From assembly GCF_014205795.1 (NCBI RefSeq), contig NZ_JACHCN010000004.1, positions 137,028 through 201,027 on the forward strand: a DNA stretch of 64,000 nucleotides, given 5' to 3'. The DNA comes from Rhodanobacter sp. MP7CTX1. Its GTDB lineage: Bacteria; Pseudomonadota; Gammaproteobacteria; Xanthomonadales; Rhodanobacteraceae. How positions within the stretch are numbered: position 1 is the stretch's first letter; each line of letters starts with the position of its first letter. This document shows positions 1-8,957 of the stretch, piece by piece. The translations under genes were made by a program, and so were the position numbers. Under the pieces are notes generated by a model. That model saw only the letters and a program-made list of their open reading frames with translations. It was not told where the DNA came from and made no database searches.

Positions 1-410
1 TGTCCTTTGACTGGGTTCTACCCCGTTCGCCCTGAGCGTAGCGCAGCGAAGTCGAAGGGTCGCCTTTCGACTCAGCCTTCGGGCTTGCGCTCTGGGCGAA
101 CGGTTGGGGAGGGCTGAAGAACGGCTGAGGTGGATTGCCCTTCGACTTCAGCCCTTCGGGCTTACGCTCAGGGCGAACGGTTAGGGAGGGTTGGTGAACG
201 GCTGGGGTGCGTTGTCCTTTGACTGGGTTCTACCCCGTTCGCCCTGAGCGTAGCGCAGCGAAGTCGAAGGGTCGCCTTTCGACTCAGCCTTCGGGCTTGC
301 GCTCTGGGAGAACGGTTGGGGAGGGCTGAAGAACGGCTGAGGTGGATTGCCCTTCGACTTCAGCCCTTCGGGCTTACGCTCAGGGCGAACGGTCAGGGGG
401 GGTGGAGAGC
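1..410. repeat. Tandem array of palindromic intergenic repeat units
   Basis: Two near-identical copies of a 212-bp unit start at positions 1 and 213. Each copy contains segments reading CCGTTCGCCCTGAGC and, in the opposite orientation, GCTCAGGGCGAACGG, so every unit carries several imperfect palindromes. The two copies differ by a few substitutions, for example GGGCGAACG versus GGGAGAACG near 100 and 308. This family of short palindromes is common between genes in Xanthomonadales. No credible gene lies in this stretch: the open frames through it only follow the repeat. Confidence 0.85.
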
Positions 411-473
411 GGCTGAGTGGAACGGCTGGAGTGAATCCGCCCCACCGCTCGCGATTAACCTCCGAGCTGAAAT

Positions 474-504
474 GCAAATGGCCCGGACGAGCCGGGCCAT
501 TTGC
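474..504 (-). terminator. Hairpin terminator downstream of recA
   Basis: A perfect 13-bp stem (474-486 with 492-504) encloses a 5-nt loop. It sits 80 bases beyond the recA stop on the recA strand. The stem is GC-rich at the loop end and AT-rich at the base. No long U tract follows, so termination strength is uncertain. Confidence 0.7.
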
Positions 505-583
505 GTGAAACGGATTGCCACATCACTGAGCCGCCATCACCGCGGTCACCGCATCACCGCCGTGACGACAAAGCCTTACCGTC

Positions 584-1621
584 TCACGCCTCCTCGAGCG
601 CCTCTTCCGGCGCCGCGGCGGCAGGCTTGCCGACCGGTACCAGTAGACGCTCGCGCAACAGCTTGTCGATCTCGTTCGCCATCGCCGGGTTGTCGCGCAG
701 GTACTGGCGTACGTTCTCCTTGCCCTGGCCGATGCGGTCGCCCTTGTAGCTGTACCAGGCGCCGGACTTGTCGATCAGGTTCTGCGCCACACCCAGCTCG
801 ATGATCTCGCCTTCGCGCGAGGTGCCTTCGCCGTACAGGATCTCGAATTCGCACTGGCGGAACGGCGGGGCCACCTTGTTCTTGACCACCTTGACGCGGG
901 TTTCCGAACCGATGATCTCCTCGCCCTTCTTCACCGCGCCGATGCGGCGGATGTCCAGGCGCACCGAGGCGTAGAACTTCAGCGCGTTGCCTCCCGTGGT
1001 GGTCTCCGGGCTGCCGAACATCACGCCGATCTTCATGCGGATCTGGTTGATGAAGATCACCAGCGTGCCGGATTTCTTGATGTTGGCGGTCAGCTTGCGC
1101 AGCGCCTGGCTCATCAGACGGGCATGCAGGCCGACGTGGGAGTCGCCCATTTCGCCCTCGATTTCCGCCTTCGGGGTCAACGCGGCGACCGAGTCGACGA
1201 CAACCATGTCGACCGCACCCGAGCGCACCAGCATGTCGGCGATTTCCAGCGCCTGCTCGCCGGTATCCGGCTGCGAAACCAGCAGATCATCGACCTTGAC
1301 GCCCAATTTCTCGGCATAGGTCGGGTCGAGTGCGTGCTCGGCATCGATGAATGCAGCGGTGCCACCGGCGCGCTGGCAGCTGGCGATCGCCTGCAGCGTC
1401 ATGGTGGTCTTGCCGGACGACTCCGGCCCATAGATCTCGACCACGCGGCCACGCGGCAGACCGCCGACGCCGAGCGCGATATCCAGCCCGAGCGAGCCGG
1501 TGGACACCGTTTCGATGGCTTCGTTGACGCGGTCGCCCATGCGCATGATCGCGCCCTTGCCGAACTGCTTTTCGATCTGGCCGAGGGCGGAAGTAAGTGC
1601 CTTGCGCTTGTTGTCATCCAT
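584..1621 (-). CDS. recA: RecA recombinase
   Basis: RecA forms ATP-dependent filaments on single-stranded DNA, drives homologous strand exchange and triggers LexA self-cleavage in the SOS response. The 345-residue length is normal. Visible motifs are Walker A GPESSGKT at about 65-72, Walker B DMVVVD at about 138-143, the L1 region around 154-164 ([10 protein letters not shown]) and the MAW/L2 region near 195-210. The C-terminal tail is acidic and Ala-rich (PEEALEEA), as is usual. The ATG at 1621 gives the canonical MDDNKRKAL start. pncC lies upstream on the same strand with a 163-bp gap that holds the promoter. No recX follows: only a hairpin and repeats do. I could not see a convincing LexA box. 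Confidence 0.98.
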   Translation of the reverse strand: MDDNKRKALTSALGQIEKQFGKGAIMRMGDRVNEAIETVSTGSLGLDIALGVGGLPRGRVVEIYGPESSGKTTMTLQAIASCQRAGGTAAFIDAEHALDPTYAEKLGVKVDDLLVSQPDTGEQALEIADMLVRSGAVDMVVVDSVAALTPKAEIEGEMGDSHVGLHARLMSQALRKLTANIKKSGTLVIFINQIRMKIGVMFGSPETTTGGNALKFYASVRLDIRRIGAVKKGEEIIGSETRVKVVKNKVAPPFRQCEFEILYGEGTSREGEIIELGVAQNLIDKSGAWYSYKGDRIGQGKENVRQYLRDNPAMANEIDKLLRERLLVPVGKPAAAAPEEALEEA

Positions 1622-1784
1622 CGTCTTGAATTCCGGTTGGGCTGTGAATGGTAAGCATGATGCCCGGATCGGGTCTCACGGGCTGCGATCAGGGCCGGTT
1701 CGATCAGCCAACCTGATCGGAACGAGCTGCTTCAGTAGGCCAGTATCCCATACCGGTCAAGCCCTCCCGACAGCAGACAACACA

Positions 1785-2294
1785 TTATTCCGTCAGTGTT
1801 TTGCGCAGGCCCATGAGCGCCGCTGCCACGGTACGCCGCCTGATGGCCTCGCGGTCGCCTGGAAAATGGAACAGCTGTGCGTGCCCGTAGCCGCCCCGGC
1901 GCTTCCAGCCGATCCACACCGTGCCGACCGGCTTGTCGGGGGTGCCCCCGGAAGGCCCGGCAATGCCGGTCACCGCTACCGCCACCCCCGCGCCAAAGCG
2001 CGCCAAAGCACCGGAAACCATCTCCAGCACGGTTTCCTCGCTGACAGCGCCGGTGCGCTCCAGCGTGCGCGGATTGACCCCGAGCAGCGCCTCCTTTGCC
2101 TCGTAGCTGTAGGTCACCACGCCAGCATCGAACCAGGCCGAACTTCCGGGCAGATCGGTCAGCGTCTTGGCGATCCAGCCGCCCGTGCAGGATTCGGCAG
2201 TCACCAGCATCAGCTTGCGCTGCAGTACCTCGATCGCTACGTCGCCAGCCAGGATCTGTAACTCGGCATCAGTAGGAACGGATGACAACTCCAT
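1785..2294 (-). CDS. pncC: Nicotinamide-nucleotide amidohydrolase PncC (CinA C-terminal domain)
   Basis: This is a stand-alone CinA C-terminal domain of 169 residues. The family deamidates nicotinamide mononucleotide to nicotinate mononucleotide, which recycles the NMN made by NAD-dependent DNA ligase. Family motifs are AESCTGG at 33-39 and TGIAGPSGGTPDKPVGTV at 109-126. The N-terminal molybdopterin-binding half of long CinA proteins is absent. The gene precedes recA on the same strand and is divergent from mutS across about 90 bp. The recA-pncC-mutS grouping suggests a shared DNA-repair setting, although the promoter upstream of recA implies separate transcription. Confidence 0.93.
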   Translation of the reverse strand: MELSSVPTDAELQILAGDVAIEVLQRKLMLVTAESCTGGWIAKTLTDLPGSSAWFDAGVVTYSYEAKEALLGVNPRTLERTGAVSEETVLEMVSGALARFGAGVAVAVTGIAGPSGGTPDKPVGTVWIGWKRRGGYGHAQLFHFPGDREAIRRRTVAAALMGLRKTLTE

Positions 2295-2383
2295 GCGAGA
2301 CTCCCTGACTTGAATGAGCTCTGCGCCGCGCGCAGGGCCATCGTTCTACCCGTTTCGCGCGACCACGCCAAGACTTGTATTGC

Positions 2384-4957
2384 ATGAGCCAAGACGATCT
2401 CTCACAGCACACCCCGTTCATGCGCCAGTACCTCTCGGCCAAGGCCGAACATCCCGAGGTGTTGCTGTTTTTTCGCATGGGCGACTTTTACGAGCTGTTC
2501 TACGACGACGCACGCAAGGCGGCACGGCTGCTCGACATCACGCTGACGCAACGCGGGCAGTCCGCCGGCGCACCGATTCCGATGGCCGGCGTACCGTATC
2601 ACGCAGCGGAAAACTATCTCGCGCGGCTGGTACGCCTCGGCGAATCGGTGGCGATCTGCGAGCAGATCGGCGATCCAGCCACTTCGAAAGGCCCGGTGGA
2701 GCGCAAGGTGGTGCGCATCGTCACCCCGGGCACGGTGACCGACGCCGCGCTGCTGGAGGAGCGCCGCGACAACCTGCTGCTGGCGATCGCCGCCGGCACG
2801 CATGGCGGCTATGGCCTGGCGTGGGTCGATCTGGGCAGCGGCCGTTTCCTGCTCAGCGAAGTGCCGAACGCCGAAACCCTGGCGGCCGAACTTGCGCGAC
2901 TGCAGCCCGCCGAGACACTGGTCGACGAAAGCGTGGCATGGCCAAAGCTGGTCAGTGCATTGCCCGGTCTGCGCAAGCGGCCACCATGGCACTACGACGC
3001 CGATGCCGCGCGGCGTGAACTGAACCGTTTCTTCGGCACCCGCGACCTCGGTGGCTTCGGCGTGGACAACCTGCCACTGGCCACGGCGGCAGCTGGCTGT
3101 CTGCTCGGCTACGTCGAAGAAACCCAGAAGAGCGCGTTGCCGCACCTCACCGGCATGGCGGTCGAAAGCGCCAGCGAGACGATCGCGCTGGACGCCGCCA
3201 CCCGCCGCAATCTGGAACTGGATACACATCCCAGCGGTCGCACAGAGCACACCCTGCTCGGCGTGCTGGACGAAACGGTAACGCCGATGGGCGCGCGCCT
3301 GCTTCGCCGCTGGCTGAATCGCCCGCTGCGTTCGCGCGAACTGCTGCGTCGGCGGCATCAAGCGATCGGCACCCTGATTGATAGCCGCCGCTACGACCCA
3401 TTGCGCGAGCAACTGCGTGGCATCGGCGATCTGGAGCGCATCCTGGCCCGCGTGGCGCTGCGCTCGGCGCGGCCACGCGACCTGTCCACCCTGCGCGACG
3501 GCCTCGCCGCTGCGCCAATGTTGCGCGAACAGATCGCGACGCTCGACAGTCCGCTGTTGCACACGCTGGTCGAGCACATCGGCGATCACGCCGACACCGC
3601 CGTCCTACTCACCCGCGCCATCGTGGCGCAGCCGCCGGTATTGCAGCGCGACGGCGGCGTCATCGCGGACGGTTACGACGCCGAGCTCGATGAACTGCGC
3701 CGCCTGTCCACCCACGCCGACCAGTATCTGGTTGAACTTGAGGAACGCGAGAAGGCCGCCAGCGGCATCAACACACTCAAGATCGGCTACAACCGCGTGC
3801 ATGGCTACTACATTGAAATCACCAAGGCGCAGTCCGAAAAAGCGCCCACGCATTACACGCGTCGGCAGACGACGAAGAATGCCGAGCGCTACATCACCGA
3901 GGAACTGAAGACCTTCGAGGACAAAGTACTGTCGGCGAAGGAGCGTTCGCTGATGCGCGAACGCGCGCTGTACGAGGCACTGCTGGACACGCTCACCGGA
4001 AAACTGGAGCCACTGAAGCAGGCTGCGGCCGCCATGGCCGAACTCGATGTTCTGAGCGACCTGGCCGAACGCGCCGAAGCACTGGACTGGAGCGCACCCG
4101 AACTCAGCGATGATCCCGGCATCGCGATCGAGCGCGGCCGCCATCCGGTGGTGGAGAAAGTTCGCGACGAGCCGTTCGAACCGAACGACCTGATGCTTGA
4201 CGATGCACGTCGCATGCTGGTGATCACCGGCCCGAACATGGGCGGCAAGTCCACCTACATGCGGCAAAACGCGCTGATCGTGCTGCTCGCGCATATCGGC
4301 AGCTACGTGCCCGCATCGCGCGCGTTGATCGGCCCGATCGACCGAATCTTCACCCGCATCGGCGCAGGCGACGACCTCTCGCGCGGTCAATCGACCTTCA
4401 TGGTCGAGATGAGCGAGACGGCGAACATCCTGCACAACGCGACCGAACACAGCCTGGTGTTGATGGACGAAGTTGGCCGCGGCACAAGCACCTACGATGG
4501 CCTGTCACTGGCACGCGCCGCCGCCGTGCACCTGGCGCGCAACAGCCGCGCGTACACGCTGTTCGCCACGCATTACTTCGAGCTCACCGAGCTGGCCAAC
4601 GAATACCCCACCATCGCGAATGTGCATCTCGACGCGGTGGAATACGGCGAGCAACTGGTCTTCATGCACGCCGTGAAGGACGGCCCCGCCAACCGCAGCT
4701 TCGGCCTGCAGGTGGCCGCACTGGCCGGCTTGCCAAAGTCGGTGATCGCTGACGCACGGCGCACCCTGGCGGAGCTGGAGCGCGGCATGCATCAGCACGC
4801 CTCTGCCGGCAAGGCCACCATTGAACCGTCGCCGCAACTTGGGTTGTTCGCACCACAACCTTCTGCCGTGGAGCGCGCACTGGAGACCATCGATCCCGAT
4901 GCAATGTCTCCCCGCGAAGCGATGGAAGCGCTTTACCGGTTGAAGTCCCTGGCTTGA
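2384..4957 (+). CDS. mutS: DNA mismatch repair ATPase MutS
   Basis: MutS recognises base mismatches and small loops and recruits MutL. The protein is 857 residues, typical of MutS1. The N-terminal mismatch-recognition motif with Phe-Tyr-Glu is at 35-37 (GDFYELF), and Walker [10 protein letters not shown] lies near 616-624, followed by the DEVGRGTST signature. The ATG at 2384 is preferred over an in-frame TTG nine bases earlier because [13 protein letters not shown] is the usual N-terminus. It is divergent from pncC with only 89 bp between starts, so the two genes may share a regulatory region. Confidence 0.98.
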   Translation: MSQDDLSQHTPFMRQYLSAKAEHPEVLLFFRMGDFYELFYDDARKAARLLDITLTQRGQSAGAPIPMAGVPYHAAENYLARLVRLGESVAICEQIGDPATSKGPVERKVVRIVTPGTVTDAALLEERRDNLLLAIAAGTHGGYGLAWVDLGSGRFLLSEVPNAETLAAELARLQPAETLVDESVAWPKLVSALPGLRKRPPWHYDADAARRELNRFFGTRDLGGFGVDNLPLATAAAGCLLGYVEETQKSALPHLTGMAVESASETIALDAATRRNLELDTHPSGRTEHTLLGVLDETVTPMGARLLRRWLNRPLRSRELLRRRHQAIGTLIDSRRYDPLREQLRGIGDLERILARVALRSARPRDLSTLRDGLAAAPMLREQIATLDSPLLHTLVEHIGDHADTAVLLTRAIVAQPPVLQRDGGVIADGYDAELDELRRLSTHADQYLVELEEREKAASGINTLKIGYNRVHGYYIEITKAQSEKAPTHYTRRQTTKNAERYITEELKTFEDKVLSAKERSLMRERALYEALLDTLTGKLEPLKQAAAAMAELDVLSDLAERAEALDWSAPELSDDPGIAIERGRHPVVEKVRDEPFEPNDLMLDDARRMLVITGPNMGGKSTYMRQNALIVLLAHIGSYVPASRALIGPIDRIFTRIGAGDDLSRGQSTFMVEMSETANILHNATEHSLVLMDEVGRGTSTYDGLSLARAAAVHLARNSRAYTLFATHYFELTELANEYPTIANVHLDAVEYGEQLVFMHAVKDGPANRSFGLQVAALAGLPKSVIADARRTLAELERGMHQHASAGKATIEPSPQLGLFAPQPSAVERALETIDPDAMSPREAMEALYRLKSLA

Positions 4958-5015
4958 AAGAGCGCGCGGCCTCGATGACGCCACATTCGTCAGGCAGCCA
5001 CCGCATGAAAAGCGT

Positions 5016-5127
5016 CGTCATTCCTGCAAAGGCAGGAATCCAGAGGCCTCAAGTTCTTGACGAGCAAGGGCGCTGGATGACCAGCTCCGCTGTTGAAAAA
5101 GCACCTCCTGCCTTCGCAGGGATGACG
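5016..5127. repeat. Bipartite REP-type element (two inverted REP units)
   Basis: The left arm (CGTCATTCCTGCAAAGGCAGG, about 5016-5036) and the right arm (CCTGCCTTCGCAGGGATGACG, 5107-5127) are inverted copies of one REP-like unit separated by about 70 bp. Each unit contains its own small hairpin (CCTGC..GCAGG). It lies at the convergent ends of mutS and the hydrolase, and forms the last codons and the stop of the hydrolase gene. Confidence 0.8.
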
Positions 5128-6034
5128 AGCTGGGCAACCGATTATTCGAGGGGCCTTTCCCATGCGCATGGATAAACGCCAGCACGTCGTCCAGCGTCGG
5201 CGCATGACCGCGCATCGGCCGCGACATTGAAAACAGCAGCGCCGAGTGACCCACACCTCGATAGAGCTTCAAGGTGACGTCCTGGTGATTGGCCTGCATC
5301 ACCTGCGCCAGCGATTTGCTGTTCGATGGATCGACTTCATGATCGGCCGTTCCATGCAGTAGCAGCATCGGCGGTTCCGTGCCGTGCACAAACGAAACGG
5401 GCTGTGCCCGACGCTGTTCGGCAAGGGTCTTGCCGAACATGCCGATCATGTCCTTTTCTTTGGCTTCTATCGGTGTGAAATCATAGACACCGGCCAGACC
5501 AATGAATCCGGCCAGATCGCCTGGCTGCATGCCGTTCGCTCGAAGCCACTTCGAATCGGTGGCGAGCAAGGCGGCGATCTGCCCACCTGCTGAATGCCCC
5601 ATCAGAAAGATGTCCTGCGGATCGCCGCCGATCTGCTCGGCATGATCGCGTGTCCATGCCACGGCATGCGCCGCGTCCTGCATGAAGCCATCCATTTTCA
5701 CTTTGGGGTATTTACGGTAGTCCGGGATCACCGCGATCACGCCGTGCGCCGCCAGCGCGGCACCGGCAAACCGATACCACTGGCGCTTGCCCCGCATCCA
5801 GTCTCCACCATAGAAGAAGACCACGATGGGCGCATGCTCTGCGTCGGTTGGGCGATACACGTCCAGCGCGAGATGATGCTGCGTATCGAACACGACATGG
5901 CTTTCGGTGCCGATGTTCGTGTGCTCGTCAGTCGCGTTGAGTCCTGCAAACAAGACTCCGCTGCAACCACCCAGTAGCAGGGCCGCGCCGAGCACAGTCA
6001 AGCGCAGGAGATGGCTTGTCCGATGTGTGCGCAA
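5018..6034 (-). CDS. Alpha/beta hydrolase lipoprotein (BD-FAE/carboxylesterase-like)
   Basis: This is a predicted serine esterase anchored to the membrane as a lipoprotein. I chose a TTG start at 6034 because a GGAG Shine-Dalgarno (6041-6044) sits six bases upstream and the result is a textbook lipoprotein signal ending in the lipobox LLLGGC. A farther TTG at 6127 would bury the signal behind 31 residues. The catalytic core shows the oxyanion-hole strand FFYGGDW and the nucleophile elbow GHSAGG (Ser about 147), with HGTADHEVDPSN supplying the acid and HSALLF the probable His. The last 35 or so residues (Ser/Arg/Gln-rich) are encoded by the REP element and are probably not part of the fold. 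The substrate is unknown. Confidence 0.85.
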   Translation of the reverse strand: MRTHRTSHLLRLTVLGAALLLGGCSGVLFAGLNATDEHTNIGTESHVVFDTQHHLALDVYRPTDAEHAPIVVFFYGGDWMRGKRQWYRFAGAALAAHGVIAVIPDYRKYPKVKMDGFMQDAAHAVAWTRDHAEQIGGDPQDIFLMGHSAGGQIAALLATDSKWLRANGMQPGDLAGFIGLAGVYDFTPIEAKEKDMIGMFGKTLAEQRRAQPVSFVHGTEPPMLLLHGTADHEVDPSNSKSLAQVMQANHQDVTLKLYRGVGHSALLFSMSRPMRGHAPTLDDVLAFIHAHGKGPSNNRLPSSSSLRRQEVLFQQRSWSSSALARQELEASGFLPLQE

Positions 6035-6270
6035 ACGTAACTCCAGTTGTCGGGCGACCGGGGTGATGGAGGTCGCCTGGCTCACGCTGGAGACAGCCCG
6101 ACGCTCCACCGGGCACTCGGCGTTCAAGTCTGGATACGCGATGACCTGTCAAGGCCATGCGAAAGCTATGGACAGCGAGAGCATGCCGCACGACGTCGCC
6201 TCGGCGAGCTATCTGCTCGCGATGCATCCTGTTGGAGTGATGTCATCCGGGCGCCGAACGTCCGCTCGAC

Positions 6271-6300
6271 GAACCTCCTCGTGCGAACACGAGGAGGTTC
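6271..6300 (-). terminator. Perfect 13-bp hairpin with CGAA loop
   Basis: Arms 6271-6283 and 6288-6300 pair perfectly around the tetraloop CGAA. The hairpin lies just past the stop of the small secreted protein at 6344 on that gene's strand, so it is a likely transcript end. There is no clear U tract. Nothing else recognisable lies in the 309 bp between the hydrolase start and 6343. Confidence 0.6.
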
Positions 6301-6343
6301 GGATCAACGTTCAACGCCGTGCGTTTGTCACTTCAGCAAAGCG

Positions 6344-6703
6344 TCAATGCGTGCGCTGCTTGTGGATGCGCCGGCTGTCGTGGTTTTCGGACTTGTTGAG
6401 ATTGCGCTGTTCCTGCTTGGTGAGGTGGCCACCGTTCTTGGCCTGATCGGCACTTTCGCGCTGCGCGATGTTGGCGTCCTGCTTTTCGTCGCGCGCCTCC
6501 TGCTTCGCGTTGATCTGACCATCGGCCACACCGTTCTGGATGCGGCTCTGCTGGTTGTCCAGGCGTTGGTTGACTTCGTTGACCCGCGGATGACCCGGAT
6601 CGTTCGCCTGAGGTGCAGCCTGTGCCATGGCGGCGCCCGAAGCGAGCGCGGCGGATACCACCAACCCCATCAAGCTGAAACGGATAGTCGACTTTGCACT
6701 CAT
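6344..6703 (-). CDS. Small secreted hydrophilic protein, function unknown
   Basis: This 119-residue protein has a clear Sec signal peptide (residues 1 to about 29, ending AAMAQA) and a very polar mature part rich in Gln, Asn, Lys and Glu, probably helical or disordered (RLDNQQSRIQNG, KQEQRNLNKSEN). The ATG at 6703 is chosen because GAGG lies about nine bases upstream and the signal peptide starts there. A longer reading from 6787 adds 28 residues with no signal character. Similar Gln/Asn/Lys-rich periplasmic proteins occur in Xanthomonadaceae and Burkholderia with no assigned role. It stands alone on its strand. Confidence 0.75.
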   Translation of the reverse strand: MSAKSTIRFSLMGLVVSAALASGAAMAQAAPQANDPGHPRVNEVNQRLDNQQSRIQNGVADGQINAKQEARDEKQDANIAQRESADQAKNGGHLTKQEQRNLNKSENHDSRRIHKQRTH

Positions 6704-7056
6704 AAGTAACGGCCTCGTTTTGGAGTAAGTAAGACGGGAGATGTTCAGGAAAACTGCACCGAGCTTCTGCCAAGGGAAACGCGGCATTCACACGGCGTGG
6801 CCAATGCCAAAACGGGTGAACCATCCACGATCGACAAGGAGCCCCTGGGCCACCGTCAGCCCCGATTGCAGGGTTATCTGACGGTTGCAACAAGGGAAAC
6901 GGGCAGGCATGAATCGCGTTGACAGGACCCACGGACTTCCGGGGCATCTGTTCAGCTGTGGTTGACGAATTGCCCCCGATGGCCCGATCGGGCAGATACG
7001 TTGCACGGCGCGGAGAGTGGCGCAGCAAGCGCCTGGTTCCTCATCACGGACTTCGC
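6704..7056. other. Intergenic stretch without recognised genes
   Basis: These 353 bp separate the small secreted protein from the response regulator. Two copies of CAAGGGAAACG (near 6770 and 6890) stand about 120 bp apart. I see no tRNA-like fold, no convincing reading frame and no long inverted repeat. The promoter of the secreted protein should lie at the left end. Confidence 0.5.
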
Positions 7057-7692
7057 TCAGCCGTGCGCCAGCTGCAATGGCGATTCCGGCAACATCAGTG
7101 GTGTGGCCAGGTGTGGGTCATCCGCGTCGGGCATCGCGATATCAGGGATCGCAGCCAACGCCATCGGTGACAGCTCCGGCAGCACCACGCTGACTGGTGC
7201 CGACGGTTGCCGCACAACCAGGCGCCCTGCCGCGACCAGCTTTCCGATCTGCCTGGTCACCTCGTCGCGACCGAACGGCTTCTTCATGAAATCGTCCGCA
7301 CCGAAACGTTGCACGTAGAACTGTTCGGTCGCCTGTTGATTGCCACTGATCATCACGATCGGGATATGCCGGGTGCTGGCATCGTGGCGCAGCGCGCGCA
7401 GTACGGCAAAGCCGTTCATGCCCGGCAACACAATATCGAGGAAGATCAGCGCCGGCTGCTCACTGCGGGCCAGTTCAAGCGCGCTCTCGCCATCGCCTGC
7501 CTTGAGCACGGCATAGCCCTCCTGGCCCAACATCTTGCCGAGCACGGCACAGATGGTGGGCGAATCGTCGACCACCAGCATGCGTGCGCCCAGCGTGGCC
7601 TGGAGGCGTTGTCCCGAGCGCTGTTCGCCATAGGTGCTATTGCGCAGGCTTTTGAAAAAGCCGATGCCGGTCATCAGTGCGTGCAAGTCCAT
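7057..7692 (-). CDS. CheY/PilH-like response regulator with C-terminal extension (paralogue 1)
   Basis: A receiver domain (about residues 37-155) follows a short basic N-terminus. The acidic pocket and phosphorylation site are visible in MLVVDDSP and FLDIVLPGMNG (the Asp of FLDI), with the conserved Ser of MISGN and the Lys of MKKPFG. No DNA-binding or enzymatic output domain follows: the C-terminus is a Pro/Ala-rich tail containing AIPDIAMPDADD. The ATG at 7692 is chosen because a G-rich Shine-Dalgarno precedes it and because it avoids overlapping hslR; a longer frame to 7800 would overlap. It is a close paralogue of the regulator at 8214-8879. The best guess is a PilG/PilH or TCS-phosphorelay receiver. 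Confidence 0.85.
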   Translation of the reverse strand: MDLHALMTGIGFFKSLRNSTYGEQRSGQRLQATLGARMLVVDDSPTICAVLGKMLGQEGYAVLKAGDGESALELARSEQPALIFLDIVLPGMNGFAVLRALRHDASTRHIPIVMISGNQQATEQFYVQRFGADDFMKKPFGRDEVTRQIGKLVAAGRLVVRQPSAPVSVVLPELSPMALAAIPDIAMPDADDPHLATPLMLPESPLQLAHG

Positions 7693-7789
7693 CCAAGCCC
7701 CCGGGTCTTGAGGAACGGCGCGGTCGCGCAACCCCCATGATTTGCGTGGATGTTCCCCCAGATCCAGCCGGCAATCTGCGATGCACTGC

Positions 7790-8194
7790 TCAGCGCGCAT
7801 CCTTCATCCGTCGCAAATCGCGACGTGCATGCTTGTCGGGGCGTTTCGGCGGGTGGTCAAAGGCCGCACCGGTCAACCGGCGCTGCTCCTTTCCCGCCTC
7901 GCGGACAACGCGGCTGGCTTCCGTTTCCAGGTACAGCGCCTGCGCCACGCTGGCCTGGCCTCGTTTGTCGGACAAGGCCAGTACGTCGACCTCCAGCCGC
8001 TCCTCGCCGCGGCTGATCTTCAATTGATCACCCACATGCAACGCCTTGGCCGGCTTGCAGCCGCCGCCGTTGACGTCGATCTTGCCGCCGTCGATCGCCT
8101 GCTTGGCCAGGCTGCGTGTCTTGAAGAAACGCGCAGCCCACAGCCACAGGTCGACGCGCACTTCGGTCATCGGACCCGCTGGTAACTTGCTCAT
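7790..8194 (-). CDS. hslR: Ribosome-associated heat shock protein Hsp15 (S4 domain)
   Basis: Hsp15 binds 50S subunits that carry a stalled nascent chain and helps recycle them. The 134-residue protein has the S4 RNA-binding domain at its N-terminus (VRVDLWLWAARFFKTRSLA, then GGKIDVNGGGCKPA and VGDQLKI) and the expected very basic C-terminal tail ending KHARRDLRRMKDAR. It sits between two paralogous response regulators on the same strand. The spacing to the upstream regulator is 19 bp, so the two are probably co-transcribed. Confidence 0.93.
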   Translation of the reverse strand: MSKLPAGPMTEVRVDLWLWAARFFKTRSLAKQAIDGGKIDVNGGGCKPAKALHVGDQLKISRGEERLEVDVLALSDKRGQASVAQALYLETEASRVVREAGKEQRRLTGAAFDHPPKRPDKHARRDLRRMKDAR

Positions 8195-8213
8195 GTCTTG
8201 ACGGCTGGCCCGA

Positions 8214-8879
8214 TCAGGGATCGGTGGCTGGTGAGGCCAGGCCTGGCTGGTTCAGGTCAGGCCGATTCAAATCCGGCCGACTGGAATCAGGCGCGTTCAA
8301 ATCAAGCATCGTCGTCTGATGCGGATCCGGCATCGCGATGTCCGGAATCGCATTGTGCTCGGCCTCGGTGTGCTCAGGCGCCCGCGGCAGCATGTCCTCA
8401 AGCAGCCGCTCGCGCACGACCAGTCGACCGATCTTGGTCAATTGCTGGATGCGCGCAAACACTTCGCCGCGGCCAAAGGGCTTCTTCATGAAATCGTCGG
8501 CACCGTAGCGCTGCACATAAAACTGCTCGGTCGCCTGCACGTTGCCGCTGATCATCACGATCGGGATGTCACGGGTCAGTGGATCACGGCGCAGCGCACG
8601 GAGCACTGCAAAGCCGTTCATGCCGGGCAGCACGATATCGAGAAAGATCAGGTCAGGAGATTCCTTGCGGGCCATTTCGATCGCCGTTTCACCGTCGGCG
8701 GCCTTCAACACCACGTGGCTATCCTGGGTCAGCATTTTGCCGAGCACGGCGCGGATGGTGGGCGAGTCGTCCACCACCAACACCCAGGCCGCCTTGGGTA
8801 CGCCGCTGCGAGGTACCGCGCGACGCTCTGTATGCCCGGCGTTTCCCAGGAAACGCTTGATCAGGTCGAAACTGGACAT
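8214..8879 (-). CDS. CheY/PilH-like response regulator with C-terminal extension (paralogue 2)
   Basis: This 221-residue paralogue of the regulator at 7057 shares most of the receiver domain, including VLVVDDSPTIRAVLGKML, FLDIVLPGMNGFAVLRALR and the GADDFMKKPFGR segment. Phosphorylation Asp and switch Ser/Lys residues are all present. Its C-terminus repeats the motif AIPDIAMPD and then runs into a short degenerate repeat (DLNAPD, RPDLN, RPDLN, QPG). No output domain is seen. It lies directly upstream of hslR on the same strand and is probably the first gene of a two- or three-gene unit. Confidence 0.88.
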   Translation of the reverse strand: MSSFDLIKRFLGNAGHTERRAVPRSGVPKAAWVLVVDDSPTIRAVLGKMLTQDSHVVLKAADGETAIEMARKESPDLIFLDIVLPGMNGFAVLRALRRDPLTRDIPIVMISGNVQATEQFYVQRYGADDFMKKPFGRGEVFARIQQLTKIGRLVVRERLLEDMLPRAPEHTEAEHNAIPDIAMPDPHQTTMLDLNAPDSSRPDLNRPDLNQPGLASPATDP

Positions 8880-8957
8880 GTCACGAACCCCCAGTTCATG
8901 AGAATCCGACTAGTCTCGATGCAGCGGGCGCCCGGCGCAAGCAGCGCCAAGGCGGCC

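Noticed and set aside
1-410. CRISPR array
   Set aside because: Units are 212 bp, palindromic throughout and have no alternating unique spacers.
181-477. 98-residue minus-strand open frame through the repeat array
   Set aside because: Its sequence (Ser/Pro/Gln-rich) follows the palindromic repeats and shows no domain or ribosome site.
1622-1784. LexA (SOS) box and sigma-70 promoter for recA
   Set aside because: A TTGACC hexamer (minus strand, 1760-1755) is present but no good -10 at 17 bp and no clear palindromic LexA site were found.
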